DNA of 53,768 nt from JBIOJB01 sp044450465 (GCA_044450465.1 JBIOJB010000002.1:1-53768); one strand, 5' to 3'. Shown: positions 1 through 9,727, numbered from the stretch's first letter. Notes: generated by a model from the letters alone, not told the origin. Numbers and translations are program-made.

Positions 1-1887
1 ACGACCGCGTTCTTGGGCGACTACCGCATCAACATCATCGATTCGCCCTGGCACGTGGACTTTACCGTCGAGGTCGAGCGGAGCCTGCGCGTGCTCGACG
101 GCGCGGTTGCGGTTTTCGACGCCGTCGCCGGGGTGGAGCCGCAGTCCGAGACGGTCTGGCGCCAGGCGGACCGCTACGGGGTGCCCCGGATCGCGTTCAT
201 CAACAAGATGGACCGCATCGGAGCCGACTTCTACGGCTCCCTGGCCTCGATCCGCAGCCGCCTCGGGGCCCGCGCGGTTCCGATCCAGCTGCCGATCGGC
301 TCGGAGGACTCCTTTGAAGGTTATGTCGACCTTCTTTCGAAGGAGGCGGTCGTCTACACGGACGACCTCGGCACCAAGAGCTCGGAGTCGCTCGACATCC
401 CCGCCGGCATGGCAGACCTGATCAGCAAGCATCGCCACGATCTGATCGAGGCGGTCGCCGACTTTGATGACGCCGTCATGCACAAGTACCTCGAGGAGCA
501 GGACATCACCGAGAGCGAGATTCGGGCTGCCCTGCGCAAGGGAACGGTCGCCGGGATCCTGGTGCCGGTGCTTTGCGGCGCCGCGCTGCGCAATCGTGGG
601 GTGCAGCCCATCCTGGACGCGGTCGTTGACTATCTTCCGTCGCCGGCCGACGTGCCTGCCGTCGAAGGCAGCGACCCCAAGACCGGGGCCCTCGTAGTCC
701 GCGAGCATGACGACGCCGAGCCGTTCTCGGCACTCGCTTTCAAGATTCAGATGGACCCGCAGGGTGTGGGGAAGCTCACGTTCTTCCGCGTCTACTCCGG
801 ACGCCTGAGGGCGGGTTCCGCCGTGCTCAACGCGTCGAACGGCAAGAAGGAGCGGGTCGGCCGGATTCTCCGCATGCACGCCATACGGCGCGAGGACGTC
901 GACGAGGTTTTCACCGGGGACATCGCGGCCGCCGTCGGGCTCAAGGCGACGACTACAGGCGACACGCTTTCTGATGAAAGCCACCCGATTCTCCTCGAGT
1001 CGATCACGTTTCCGGAACCCGTCATCTCCGTGGCGATCGAGCCGAAGACCAAGGCCGACCAGGACAAGCTCGGCCTTGCCCTTCAGCGTCTGTCAGAAGA
1101 GGACCCAACGTTCAAGGTTCACACGGACGACGAGACCGGCCAGACGATCATCGAAGGCATGGGTGAGCTTCACCTCGAGATCATCATCGACAGGCTGCTG
1201 CGCGAGTTCAGAGTCGACGCTAACCAGGGAAAGCCACAGGTCGCCTACAAAGAGGCGATCCGGCGCCCCGCGAAAGGCGTGGGCCGCTTCGTCCGGCAGA
1301 CCGGTGGCAAGGGACAGTACGGGCACGCCGAGGTGGAGGTCCGTCCTGGCGACAAGGGATCAGGCTTTGTCTTCGAGGACAAGATCACCCAGGGTCGCAT
1401 TCCCCGCGAGTACATTCCCGCCATCGAGAAGGGCATCAAAGAGGCCCTTCAGACGGGCGTGGTCGCCGGCTACCCCGTGGTGGACATGACGGTCCGTCTG
1501 GTCGACGGGTCCTACCACCCGGTTGACTCGAGCGAGATGGCGTTCCAGGTCGCCGGATCGATGGCGGTCAAGGACGCGATGCACAAAGCCCAGCCGTTCC
1601 TGCTCGAGCCGATCATGAAGGTGGACGTCGTGCTTCCCGAGGAGCACCTCGGCGACGTCATGGGCGACCTCGCCTCGCGCCGCGGTCACATCCTCGGCAT
1701 GGAAGGCCGGGGCACGTCGCAGAACGTGAGGGCTCACGTGCCTCTGGCCGAGATGTTCGGTTACGCTACCGAACTTCGGTCCATGACCTCGGGGCGTGCG
1801 ACCTATTCGATGGAATTCAGTCACTACGCAGAGATGCCCGGAAACCTGGCAGAAGCGGTTGGGCGGCGAACGCCGTCTCGCAGTTAA
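1..1887 (+). CDS. fusA: Elongation factor G, 5' end cut off by window edge
   Basis: EF-G is the cytosolic GTPase that drives ribosomal translocation and, with RRF, ribosome recycling. The reading frame is open from base 1, so the start, P-loop and switch I lie outside; 628 residues remain of a family length near 690. The G4 motif NKMD (bases 202-213) and the later EF-G domains are intact, with the C-terminus near the family's usual end. The G3 motif is odd: where the family has D-T-P-G-H-V-D-F this reads D-S-P-W-H-V-D-F, so the DxxG glycine is Trp (TGG at 49-51), while the catalytic His after it is kept. Followed after 16 nt by tuf, the usual str-operon order. Identity is certain; the Trp may be real or a base-call error. 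Confidence 0.96.
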   Translation, partial: TTAFLGDYRINIIDSPWHVDFTVEVERSLRVLDGAVAVFDAVAGVEPQSETVWRQADRYGVPRIAFINKMDRIGADFYGSLASIRSRLGARAVPIQLPIGSEDSFEGYVDLLSKEAVVYTDDLGTKSSESLDIPAGMADLISKHRHDLIEAVADFDDAVMHKYLEEQDITESEIRAALRKGTVAGILVPVLCGAALRNRGVQPILDAVVDYLPSPADVPAVEGSDPKTGALVVREHDDAEPFSALAFKIQMDPQGVGKLTFFRVYSGRLRAGSAVLNASNGKKERVGRILRMHAIRREDVDEVFTGDIAAAVGLKATTTGDTLSDESHPILLESITFPEPVISVAIEPKTKADQDKLGLALQRLSEEDPTFKVHTDDETGQTIIEGMGELHLEIIIDRLLREFRVDANQGKPQVAYKEAIRRPAKGVGRFVRQTGGKGQYGHAEVEVRPGDKGSGFVFEDKITQGRIPREYIPAIEKGIKEALQTGVVAGYPVVDMTVRLVDGSYHPVDSSEMAFQVAGSMAVKDAMHKAQPFLLEPIMKVDVVLPEEHLGDVMGDLASRRGHILGMEGRGTSQNVRAHVPLAEMFGYATELRSMTSGRATYSMEFSHYAEMPGNLAEAVGRRTPSRS

Positions 1888-1903
1888 GGAGTAGGAGGAA
1901 ACA

Positions 1904-3091
1904 TTGGCGAAGAAGAAGTTCGAGCGGACTAAGCCTCACCTCAACATCGGCACCATCGGTCACATCGACCATGGCAAGACGACGTTGACGGCTGCCATCA
2001 CAAGGGTGCTCGCGGACAAGGGCCTCGCCGAGTTCACGCCCTTCGACCGCATCGACAAGGCGCCTGAGGAGAAGGCTCGCGGGATCACGATCTCGATCAC
2101 CCACGTGGAGTACGAGACCGAGAAGCGCCACTACGCGCACGTGGACCGCCCCGGCCACCAGGACTACATCAAGAACATGATCACCGGCGCCGCCCAGATG
2201 GACGGCGCGATCCTCGTCGTGGCTGCCACTGACGGCGCCATGCCGCAGACCCGTGAGCACATCATCCTGGCCCGCCAGGTCAACGTGCCATCCCTCGTGG
2301 TCGCGCTGAACAAGTGCGACATGGTGGACGACAAGGAGTTCATCGAGCTGGTCGAGCTGGACCTGCGTGAGCTGCTCAACCGTTATGACTACCCGGGCGA
2401 CGACATACCGATCGTGCGCATCTCGGCGTTGAAGGCTCTCGAGGGGGATCCCGAGTGGACCCCGAAGATCCTCGAGCTCATGGACGCCGTCGACACGTAC
2501 ATCCCCGAACCGGCCCGGGCCGTGGACCAGCCGTTCTTGATGCCGATCGAAGACGTGTTCACGATCGAGGGTCGCGGCACCGTGACCACCGGTCGGGTCG
2601 AGCGCGGCCGGCTGAAGAAGAACGAGGAAGTCGAGATCGTCGGCATCCACCCGCAGAGCACCAAAACCGTCGTCACAGGCATCGAGATGTTCCACAAGGA
2701 CATGGACGAGTGCCAGGCGGGAGACAACGTCGGGGCGCTCCTGCGCGGCATCAAGCGCGAGGACGTTGTGCGTGGCCAGGTTCTCGCCAAGACCGGGTCG
2801 ATCAAGCCGCACACGCAGTTCAAGGCGCAGGTATACGTCCTCACCAAGGAAGAGGGCGGCCGCCACACGCCGTTCCTGACGGGCTACCGGCCGCAGTTCT
2901 ACATGCGGACCACCGACGTCACGGGCGAGGTAAAGCTGCCCGACGGGGTCGAGATGTGCATGCCGGGCGACAACGTCGTCATGGAGATCACCCTGGGCGA
3001 GCCGATCGCCATCGAGCAGGGACTACGGTTTGCCATCCGCGAGGGCGGCAAGACCGTAGGCTCCGGCGTGGCCACGGAAGTCGTCAAGTAA
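1904..3091 (+). CDS. tuf: Elongation factor Tu
   Basis: EF-Tu delivers aminoacyl-tRNA to the ribosomal A site as a GTP complex. The 395-residue protein has full family length: G1 GHIDHGKT at residues 19-26, G2 ARGITI near 58, NKCD for G4, and SALKALEG for G5. The TTG start at 1904 is chosen because an AGGAGTAGGAGG ribosome site precedes it and the product starts MAKKKFERTKPH. G3 reads D81-R-P-G-H-Q-D87 rather than the usual D-C-P-G-H-A-D: the residue TPCK labels in E. coli (Cys) is Arg and the residue after the catalytic His is Gln. The rest of the G domain looks normal, so a functional protein is likely. Confidence 0.98.
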   Translation: MAKKKFERTKPHLNIGTIGHIDHGKTTLTAAITRVLADKGLAEFTPFDRIDKAPEEKARGITISITHVEYETEKRHYAHVDRPGHQDYIKNMITGAAQMDGAILVVAATDGAMPQTREHIILARQVNVPSLVVALNKCDMVDDKEFIELVELDLRELLNRYDYPGDDIPIVRISALKALEGDPEWTPKILELMDAVDTYIPEPARAVDQPFLMPIEDVFTIEGRGTVTTGRVERGRLKKNEEVEIVGIHPQSTKTVVTGIEMFHKDMDECQAGDNVGALLRGIKREDVVRGQVLAKTGSIKPHTQFKAQVYVLTKEEGGRHTPFLTGYRPQFYMRTTDVTGEVKLPDGVEMCMPGDNVVMEITLGEPIAIEQGLRFAIREGGKTVGSGVATEVVK

Positions 3092-3120
3092 GAGCGATAA
3101 GGGAAGGGACGGGCTAGCAA

Positions 3121-3426
3121 GTGGCGCAAAAGATACGAATCAGGCTCAAGGCCTACGATCACAGGGTCCTTGACCAGGCGGCGGATAAGATCGTCGACAC
3201 CGCCCGCCGTACGAACGCGCGCACAGCCGGCCCGATCCCGCTTCCAACGGAGATCTCAAAGCTGACCGTGATCCGTTCACCATTCATCGACAAGGATTCG
3301 CGTGAGCAGTTCGAGATGCGCACCCATAAGCGCATCATCGACATCCTCGACCCGAACCCTCGGGTGGTCGACGCGCTCATGCGGCTCTCGCTCCCCGCGG
3401 GCGTGAGTATCGAGATCAAGTCGTGA
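3121..3426 (+). CDS. rpsJ: 30S ribosomal protein uS10
   Basis: S10 sits in the 30S head and, as NusE, also joins transcription antitermination complexes. The 101-residue product has the family's typical length and core (KIRIRLKAYDHRVLD at the start, SPFIDKDSREQFEMRTHKR in the middle). The GTG at 3121 is 29 nt after tuf and follows a GGGAAGGGACGGG purine stretch. It opens the S10 operon; its stop overlaps the rplC start by 4 nt, implying translational coupling. Confidence 0.98.
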   Translation: MAQKIRIRLKAYDHRVLDQAADKIVDTARRTNARTAGPIPLPTEISKLTVIRSPFIDKDSREQFEMRTHKRIIDILDPNPRVVDALMRLSLPAGVSIEIKS

Positions 3427-4109
3427 CCCAGCGCATCCCGCAGCCGGTGAAGGGCTTGCTGGCCAGGAAGCTGGGGATGACCCAGCTGTTCAACGAAGAC
3501 GGAACCACCTCGGCGGTCACGGTCCTCGAGGCCGGCCCATGCCGCGTGCTTGGTTTGCGAACGGCCGAGAAGGATGGGTATGCCGCCGCGCGAATTGCAT
3601 TCGAAATCGTCCCCGAGCGCAAGCTGCCAAGAGCCAACCAAGGGGAATACAAGAAGGCAAATCTCGAGCCGCACCGACACGTCGTCGAGATCCGCGGTTA
3701 TGAGGGCCTCGAGGCGGGCCAGGAGCTGAAGGCGGAGATATTCGCCGCCGGGGAGCTGGTGGATGTCACCGCCACGTCGAAGGGCAAGGGCTTCCAGGGC
3801 TTGATCAAGCGGCACAAGTTCAGTCGCGGACCGGAATCCCATGGATCGATGAACGTCCGGCAGCCGGGCTCGATCGGCGCGACCGACGCCGCCCGGGTGT
3901 TCAAAGGCGTCCGGATGGCGGGTCAGATGGGCAACGTCCGGACCACGGCGCGCGCCTACAGGGTCGTGCGCGTCGACGCCGAGCGAAACCTGCTCCTGAT
4001 CAAAGGCGGAGTGCCTGGCGCCAAGGGTGGCCTCGTGCTGGTCCGGCAGTCGACCAAGCCAGTTCGGGTCAAGGGCCCCGCGGGCAAACCCACCGGGAGG
4101 AAGGTCTGA
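3423..4109 (+). CDS. rplC: 50S ribosomal protein uL3
   Basis: L3 nucleates 50S assembly and extends a loop toward the peptidyl transferase centre. The 228-residue protein starts MTQRIPQPVKGLLARKLGMT and contains the family core with FQGLIKRHKFSRGPESHGS around residues 120-140, then the glycine-rich central loop. The GTG start overlaps rpsJ by 4 nt, and the stop shares one base with the rplD ATG (TGATG). It is slightly longer than the common 205-215 residues, mainly by a short N-terminal addition. Confidence 0.98.
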   Translation: MTQRIPQPVKGLLARKLGMTQLFNEDGTTSAVTVLEAGPCRVLGLRTAEKDGYAAARIAFEIVPERKLPRANQGEYKKANLEPHRHVVEIRGYEGLEAGQELKAEIFAAGELVDVTATSKGKGFQGLIKRHKFSRGPESHGSMNVRQPGSIGATDAARVFKGVRMAGQMGNVRTTARAYRVVRVDAERNLLLIKGGVPGAKGGLVLVRQSTKPVRVKGPAGKPTGRKV

Positions 4110-4999
4110 TGCCCGAGCGCAAGGCCGGCTCCAAGGCGAAGACGTCGGCGGCCAGCTCGAAGCCGGCTGCTGCCGGGCGTGCGGCGGCGAAAACCCCCGC
4201 GAAGGTCGTGACCAAAGCCGTCGCCTCGAAAGCTGCCGCCACCAAGACCGCGCCGAAAAAGCGCGCCACCGCAGTCGCCGCCAAGGTCGTGCCGGCCAAG
4301 CGAACCGTCAGGCGAGGGGCCGCCTCTTCCGAGAAGGCTGAAGCTGCAAATCCGCTCCGCGCCCCATTGTTCGACTCGGCAGGCGGGCGCAGCGGCGAGT
4401 TCGAGCTGCCAGGCGTCATCTTTGCGGTGACCCCGAACATGCCCGTGATGCATCAGGCCTTCGTGCGCCAGCAGGCGAATGCCCGGCAGGGCACCGCTTC
4501 GACGAAGACCCGTGCCGACGTGTCCGGCGGTGGCGCCAAGCCCTACCGCCAGAAGGGCACCGGCCGGGCCCGACACGGCTCGACTCGGGAGCCATCCATG
4601 AAAGGTGGCGCAGTCGTGTTCGGGCCGCACCCGCGCAGCTACGCCCAGCGCATGCCGCGGCAGATGCGTCGCCTGGCCCTGCGCTCCGCCCTGAGCCAGA
4701 AGGCCATGGACGGCCAGATCGGGGTGATCGAGACCTTCACCTTTGAGGAGCCCAAGACCAAGCAGGCGGCCGACCTGATGGGAGCTATCGGCTTCGACAG
4801 CTCCGCTCTGGTCGTGCTGCCGGCCCCGAACTACGTCGTGAGCCGATCGTTTGAGAACCTGCCCAGCGCCAAGATCATCCTCGCGCGCAACCTGAACATC
4901 CACGATCTTTTCTCGCACGAGTTCTTGCTGCTGGCGAAGGAATCGGTCGAGCTTATCGAGGACAGCTTCAGCCCCAGGCAAAAGGACTCGGGCAGATGA
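4109..4999 (+). CDS. rplD: 50S ribosomal protein uL4 with basic N-terminal extension
   Basis: L4 binds 23S rRNA domain I, lines the exit tunnel and in some bacteria represses its own operon. The ordinary L4 domain begins near residue 85 (PLFDSAGGRSGEFELPG) and includes RQKGTGRARHGSTREP and GGAVVFGPHPRSYAQ, the conserved rRNA-binding loop. Before it lie about 85 residues made almost wholly of Lys, Ala, Ser, Thr and Pro, resembling a histone-H1-like tail, which brings the protein to 296 residues against about 205 usually. The ATG overlapping the rplC stop (TGATG) supports translation of the whole tail. The tail is probably disordered and rRNA-binding, which is inference. Confidence 0.97.
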   Translation: MPERKAGSKAKTSAASSKPAAAGRAAAKTPAKVVTKAVASKAAATKTAPKKRATAVAAKVVPAKRTVRRGAASSEKAEAANPLRAPLFDSAGGRSGEFELPGVIFAVTPNMPVMHQAFVRQQANARQGTASTKTRADVSGGGAKPYRQKGTGRARHGSTREPSMKGGAVVFGPHPRSYAQRMPRQMRRLALRSALSQKAMDGQIGVIETFTFEEPKTKQAADLMGAIGFDSSALVVLPAPNYVVSRSFENLPSAKIILARNLNIHDLFSHEFLLLAKESVELIEDSFSPRQKDSGR

Positions 5000-5310
5000 C
5001 CACCAGGTCCGCGTCACAGATCGTGATCGGCCCGGTGATCACCGAGCGCACCTATCAGCTCTACACCCAGGGCAGGTACACGTTCAAGGTGTCGCTCAAG
5101 GCCAGCAAGACCGAGATCAAGAAGGCTCTCGAAGAGCAGTACGAGGGGCAGGGGATCAAGGTGCGCGAGGTCAACACGATGAAGATGCACGGCAAGAAAC
5201 GGCGCAGCGCGCGCCGGGTCGGCCCGGTGGGTCACAAGCCCGACTGGAAGAAGGCGATCGTGACGCTCGGCGAAGGCCAGAAGATCGAAGGGCTCTTCGG
5301 GAGTGTCTGA
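4996..5310 (+). CDS. rplW: 50S ribosomal protein uL23
   Basis: L23 lies at the polypeptide exit site and is a docking point for trigger factor and SRP. The 104-residue product starts MTTRSASQIVIGPVITERTY and carries the usual YTFKVSLKASKTEIKKALEE segment and a basic KMHGKKRRSARR loop. ATGA overlaps of 4 nt with rplD upstream and a TGATG junction with rplB downstream fit tight coupling. Confidence 0.98.
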   Translation: MTTRSASQIVIGPVITERTYQLYTQGRYTFKVSLKASKTEIKKALEEQYEGQGIKVREVNTMKMHGKKRRSARRVGPVGHKPDWKKAIVTLGEGQKIEGLFGSV

Positions 5311-6149
5311 TGCCAGTTAGAAAATTCAAGCCGACCAGCCCCGGCCGACGGTTCATGACCATCTCTGGTTTCGACGAGATCACGACCGACGAACCCGAGA
5401 AGACGCTCCTCGAGTCGTTGCCGACTCACGCCGGCCGCAACAACCAGGGCCGCATCACGACACGCCACCAGGGCGGCGGCTACCGGAAGCTCTACCGCAA
5501 GATCGATTTCAAGCGCGACAAGCACGGTGTGCCCGGCAAGGTGGCGACCATCGAGTACGACCCCAACCGGAGCGCGCGCATTGCGCTTATCCATTACAAG
5601 GACGGCGAGAAGCGCTACATCCTGGCTCCTGTCGGTCTCAAGGTGGGGGACCCCATCGAAAGCGGCGAGGAGGCTCCGGTTCGGATCGGCAACGCTCTTC
5701 CGCTGGCGCGCATCCCCGTCGGCTCCACGGTGCACAACATCGAGCTCACGCTCGGGCGTGGCGGCCAGCTGGTCCGCTCGGCCGGGACGTCAGCTCAGCT
5801 GCTGGCCAAAGAAGGCGACTACGCGGTCATCCGGATGCCCTCCGGCGAGCTGCGCCGGATCCACGTACGGTGCCAGGCCACGATCGGCCAGGTTGGCAAC
5901 CTCGAGCACGAGAACGAGTCCGGCGGCAAAGCCGGACGCAGCCGCTGGCTGGGAGTCAGACCTGCCGTCCGCGGTTCCACCATGAACCCACGCGACCACC
6001 CGCACGGTGGCGGCGAGGGCAAGACTGGAACCGGTGGCAACCCCAAGACGCCCTGGGGCAAGCCCGCGCTTGGCTACCGCACCCGCAAGCCGAAGAAGGC
6101 TTCCGCGAAGCTGATCATTCGACGGCGCGAAAAGAAAGGACGCAAATAG
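5310..6149 (+). CDS. rplB: 50S ribosomal protein uL2
   Basis: L2 is needed for subunit joining and peptidyl transferase activity. At 279 residues it has family length. It starts MPVRKFKPTSPGRRFMTISG, and shows the KVATIEYDPNRSARIALIHY core, the conserved GRKAGRSRWLG-type stretch (here GGKAGRSRWLGVRPAVRG) and the MNPRDHPHGGGEGK loop holding the universally conserved His near the catalytic centre. The start codon shares one base with the rplW stop. Confidence 0.99.
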   Translation: MPVRKFKPTSPGRRFMTISGFDEITTDEPEKTLLESLPTHAGRNNQGRITTRHQGGGYRKLYRKIDFKRDKHGVPGKVATIEYDPNRSARIALIHYKDGEKRYILAPVGLKVGDPIESGEEAPVRIGNALPLARIPVGSTVHNIELTLGRGGQLVRSAGTSAQLLAKEGDYAVIRMPSGELRRIHVRCQATIGQVGNLEHENESGGKAGRSRWLGVRPAVRGSTMNPRDHPHGGGEGKTGTGGNPKTPWGKPALGYRTRKPKKASAKLIIRRREKKGRK

Positions 6150-6152
6150 CAC

Positions 6153-6437
6153 ATGTCACGCTCATTGAAGAAGGGGCCGTTCATCAGCGCGCCACTCAAA
6201 GAGAAGATCGACAAGATGAACCAGACGCGGGACAAGAAGGTGATCCGCACCTGGGCTCGAGCGTCTGTCGTCTACCCGGACATGGTCGGCCACACGATCG
6301 CCGTTCACGACGGTCGCAAGCACGTCCCGGTCTTCATAACCGAGAACATGGTCGGACATCGGTTGGGCGAGTTCGCGCCCACCAGGCATTTCCGCGGCCA
6401 CGGCACCCACACCGAAAAGACAACGGCGCTCAAGTAA
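6153..6437 (+). CDS. rpsS: 30S ribosomal protein uS19
   Basis: S19 pairs with S13 in the 30S head and contacts the A-site tRNA and the B1 bridge. The 94-residue protein is standard: MSRSLKKGPFISAPLKEKI at the start, IRTWARASVVYPDMVGHTIAVHDGR in the centre and FAPTRHFRGHG at the end. The ATG lies 3 nt after the rplB stop, with a weak AAGGA ribosome site inside the end of rplB. Confidence 0.98.
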   Translation: MSRSLKKGPFISAPLKEKIDKMNQTRDKKVIRTWARASVVYPDMVGHTIAVHDGRKHVPVFITENMVGHRLGEFAPTRHFRGHGTHTEKTTALK

Positions 6438-6442
6438 GAGTG

Positions 6443-6799
6443 ATGGCAACGATGGAAGTTTCAGCCGTGCAGAGATTTGTGCGTCGAACGCCTCGAAAGG
6501 CGAGGCTGGTGGCCGACTCGGTCAAGGGCATGAAGGTGTCCGAAGCCCTGGCCTACCTGGAGTTCTCGCCGAAGCACGCCGCCCGAGACGTCGCCAAGGC
6601 AATCAAGTCTGCTGCCGCCAACGCCGAGCACAACTTCAACCTCAACCGTGAAGACCTCGTGCTCAAGCAGCTGCTCATCGACGAAGGTCCGACGTTCAAG
6701 CGCCGGCGGCCCGTGAGCCGCAGCATGGCGCACGAGTACTTCCACCGCACCTGCCACATCACCGCGGTCGTCGAAGACCGCCCTGAGGCGAAGAAATAA
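6443..6799 (+). CDS. rplV: 50S ribosomal protein uL22
   Basis: L22 contacts all 23S rRNA domains and its loop narrows the exit tunnel, where macrolide-resistance changes arise. The 118-residue product begins MATMEVSAVQRFVRRTPRKA at the ATG 5 nt after rpsS; the longer open frame upstream is only a shadow of rplB and rpsS. The family signature is visible in RRRPVSRSMAHEYFHRTCHI near the C-terminus. The stop abuts the rpsC TTG directly. Confidence 0.97.
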   Translation: MATMEVSAVQRFVRRTPRKARLVADSVKGMKVSEALAYLEFSPKHAARDVAKAIKSAAANAEHNFNLNREDLVLKQLLIDEGPTFKRRRPVSRSMAHEYFHRTCHITAVVEDRPEAKK

Positions 6800-7905
<1,106 letters not shown>

Positions 7906-7906
<1 letters not shown>

Positions 7907-8331
7907 TGCTGCTTCCGAAGCGAGTCAAGTACCGCAAGATGCATCGAGGGCGTCGAAAGGGCATCGCCACGCGCGGAGCCACAGTCGCCTTCGGCGACTA
8001 CGGCCTGCAGGCGATGGAGGCCTGCTGGATGAGCAACCGCCAGCTCGAGGCTGCCAGGCGTGCCATGACCCGCCATGTCAAGCGTGGCGGCCAGATCTGG
8101 ATTCGCGTCTTCCCCGACAAGTCCATCACCAAAAAGCCGGCCGAGACGCGCATGGGCTCAGGTAAAGGCAACCCCGAGGGTTGGGTCGCCGTGATCAAAC
8201 CTGGGCGGGTGCTGTTCGAGATGGGAGGGGTCACGCCAGAGGTGGCGAAGGAAGCGATGAAGCTGGCTGCGTCCAAGCTTCCGATCAAGACGCGATTTGT
8301 CGAGGCGGCCGCTGCCGGTTACTCCCGATGA
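7906..8331 (+). CDS. rplP: 50S ribosomal protein uL16
   Basis: L16 organises the A-site region of the 50S subunit. The 141-residue protein matches family length, with MLLPKRVKYRKMHRGRRKGIA at the start, a central IWIRVFPDKSITKKPAETRMGSGKG, and the usual C-terminal helix. The ATG overlaps the rpsC stop (TGATG) and its own stop overlaps the rpmC ATG. Confidence 0.98.
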
Positions 8332-8666
8332 AAGTCGACGACCTGAGGATTCTCGAGGTGGACGAGCTGGGCGTGCGGCTGAAGACGGCGCGCCGCGAGC
8401 TGTACGAGCTCAGGTTCAAGCATGCGGTGGGCCAGCTCGAGAACAAGACCCAGATCTCCAAGGTCAGGCATGACATCGCGCGGATCATGACGGTGATTCG
8501 CGAGCGGGATCTAGGGATCGTTATCGTCGCTCACGAGCCGGTCGCTGACGCGGCCCTGGCTCCAGCCCTGGCGCCGATTGTGCCGAGCGAGGCCGCGGAC
8601 GCCGTTGTGGAAGAGGAAGCGGCCAAGCCCAAGCGCGGTCGCAAGAAAGCCGAGGACAAGTCATGA
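8328..8666 (+). CDS. rpmC: 50S ribosomal protein uL29 with C-terminal extension
   Basis: L29 lies beside the exit tunnel next to L23. The first 65 residues are the L29 two-helix domain (MKVDDLRILEVDELGVRLKT, then LYELRFKHAVGQLENKTQI). About 45 further residues, Ala/Val/Glu-rich and ending KPKRGRKKAEDKS, extend it to 112 against the usual 60-75. The ATG at 8328 overlaps the rplP stop by 4 nt; the upstream part of the open frame is a shadow of rplP. Confidence 0.95.
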   Translation: MKVDDLRILEVDELGVRLKTARRELYELRFKHAVGQLENKTQISKVRHDIARIMTVIRERDLGIVIVAHEPVADAALAPALAPIVPSEAADAVVEEEAAKPKRGRKKAEDKS

Positions 8667-8950
8667 CCGAGACCGCAAGCACGACGGCGACGACGGTGGA
8701 GAGAGGACAGCGCAAAGTCCGGCTCGGCACGGTGATCGCGGACAAGATGGACAAGACGGTGATCGTCCAGGTGGGCACCTCCAAGCCTCATCGCCTGTAC
8801 AAGAAGACCGTCCGGCAGCGCACCAAGTTCAAGGTCCATGACGACAAGAACGAATGCGGCGTGGGCGACCTGGTTCGCATCACCGAGACCCGGCCCATCT
8901 CCAAAGAGAAGCGTTGGCGCGTCCTGGAGATCGTCCAGAAGGCAAGATGA
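8663..8950 (+). CDS. rpsQ: 30S ribosomal protein uS17
   Basis: S17 is a primary 16S rRNA-binding protein of OB fold. The 95-residue protein has a short Thr/Ala-rich N-terminal addition before the core, which starts VRLGTVIADKMDKTVIVQV and continues TKFKVHDDKNECGVGDLVRI with the conserved ETRPISKEKRWRVLEI end. The ATG overlaps the rpmC stop by 4 nt. Confidence 0.97.
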   Translation: MTETASTTATTVERGQRKVRLGTVIADKMDKTVIVQVGTSKPHRLYKKTVRQRTKFKVHDDKNECGVGDLVRITETRPISKEKRWRVLEIVQKAR

Positions 8951-9315
8951 TCCAGCAAGAGACAAGGCTCAAAGTGGCGGACAACTCGGGGGCGAAGGAG
9001 CTCCTGTGCATCCGCGTGGCCGGAGGCCACTACCGGAAGTACGCCTCGGTGGGGGACATCATCACGGCCACGGTCAAGTCCGCACAGCCGGGCGGCCAGG
9101 TGAAGAAGGGCGAGGTCGTCAAGGCGGTCGTCGTTCGTGTGACGAAGGAATTCAAGCGTCCCGACGGCTCGCTCATCCGGTTCGACGAGAACGCGGCGGT
9201 GCTGCTGGCACAGGCCAACAATCCGCGCGGGACGCGCATCTTCGGACCCGTCGCAAGGGAGCTGCGCGAACGCAACTTCATGAAGATCATCAGCCTTGCG
9301 CCGGAGGTTCTCTGA
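8947..9315 (+). CDS. rplN: 50S ribosomal protein uL14
   Basis: L14 forms intersubunit bridge B8 with 16S rRNA. The 122-residue protein starts MIQQETRLKVADNSGAKELL at an ATG overlapping the rpsQ stop by 4 nt, and ends with RIFGPVARELRERNFMKIIS, both diagnostic for L14. Length is exactly family-typical. The earlier in-frame codons belong to a shadow frame over rpsQ. Confidence 0.98.
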   Translation: MIQQETRLKVADNSGAKELLCIRVAGGHYRKYASVGDIITATVKSAQPGGQVKKGEVVKAVVVRVTKEFKRPDGSLIRFDENAAVLLAQANNPRGTRIFGPVARELRERNFMKIISLAPEVL

Positions 9316-9321
9316 TTCCCG

Positions 9322-9708
9322 ATGCTTAAGAACAAGGTTCAATCGAAGCGCCGCTGGCTCGACCTCGCTCCGGGCGATCCGGTGATCGTCGTCACGGGCA
9401 AGGACAAGGGCAAAACGGGAGAGGTGCTGCGCACGCTTCCCGAGGAGCACCGCATCGTGGTGAAAGGAGTCAACATCCTGAAGCGCCACACGAAGGCGGG
9501 CCAGTCGCGCGGCGGAGTGAACGTGGCGCAGGGGGGCATCGTCGACTTCGAAGCTCCTCTTGACTACTCGAACGTGATGCTGGTCTGCCCGTCATGCTCG
9601 CGGCCGACTCGCGTCAAGCACACGGTCCTCGAGTCGGGAGCCCGGGCGCTTGTCTGCCGCCACTGCGACGAGCCTTACGAGCGCGTGCGCAAGACGGAGG
9701 CGCAGTGA
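9322..9708 (+). CDS. rplX: 50S ribosomal protein uL24
   Basis: L24 initiates 50S assembly. The 128-residue product has a KOW motif (DPVIVVTGKDKGKTGEVLR, residues 19-37) and VNILKRHTKAGQSRGGV. The C-terminal third holds two cysteine pairs, CPSC and CRHC, 26 residues apart, compatible with a zinc-binding ribbon; many L24 proteins keep only the first pair. The ATG is 6 nt after rplN. Confidence 0.97.
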   Translation: MLKNKVQSKRRWLDLAPGDPVIVVTGKDKGKTGEVLRTLPEEHRIVVKGVNILKRHTKAGQSRGGVNVAQGGIVDFEAPLDYSNVMLVCPSCSRPTRVKHTVLESGARALVCRHCDEPYERVRKTEAQ

Positions 9709-9727
9709 AGATGGCGCAGGACGAGAT

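Noticed and set aside
1817..2866. 349-codon open frame on the minus strand
   Set aside because: Antisense of tuf with His/Asp/Leu-rich composition typical of a shadow frame.
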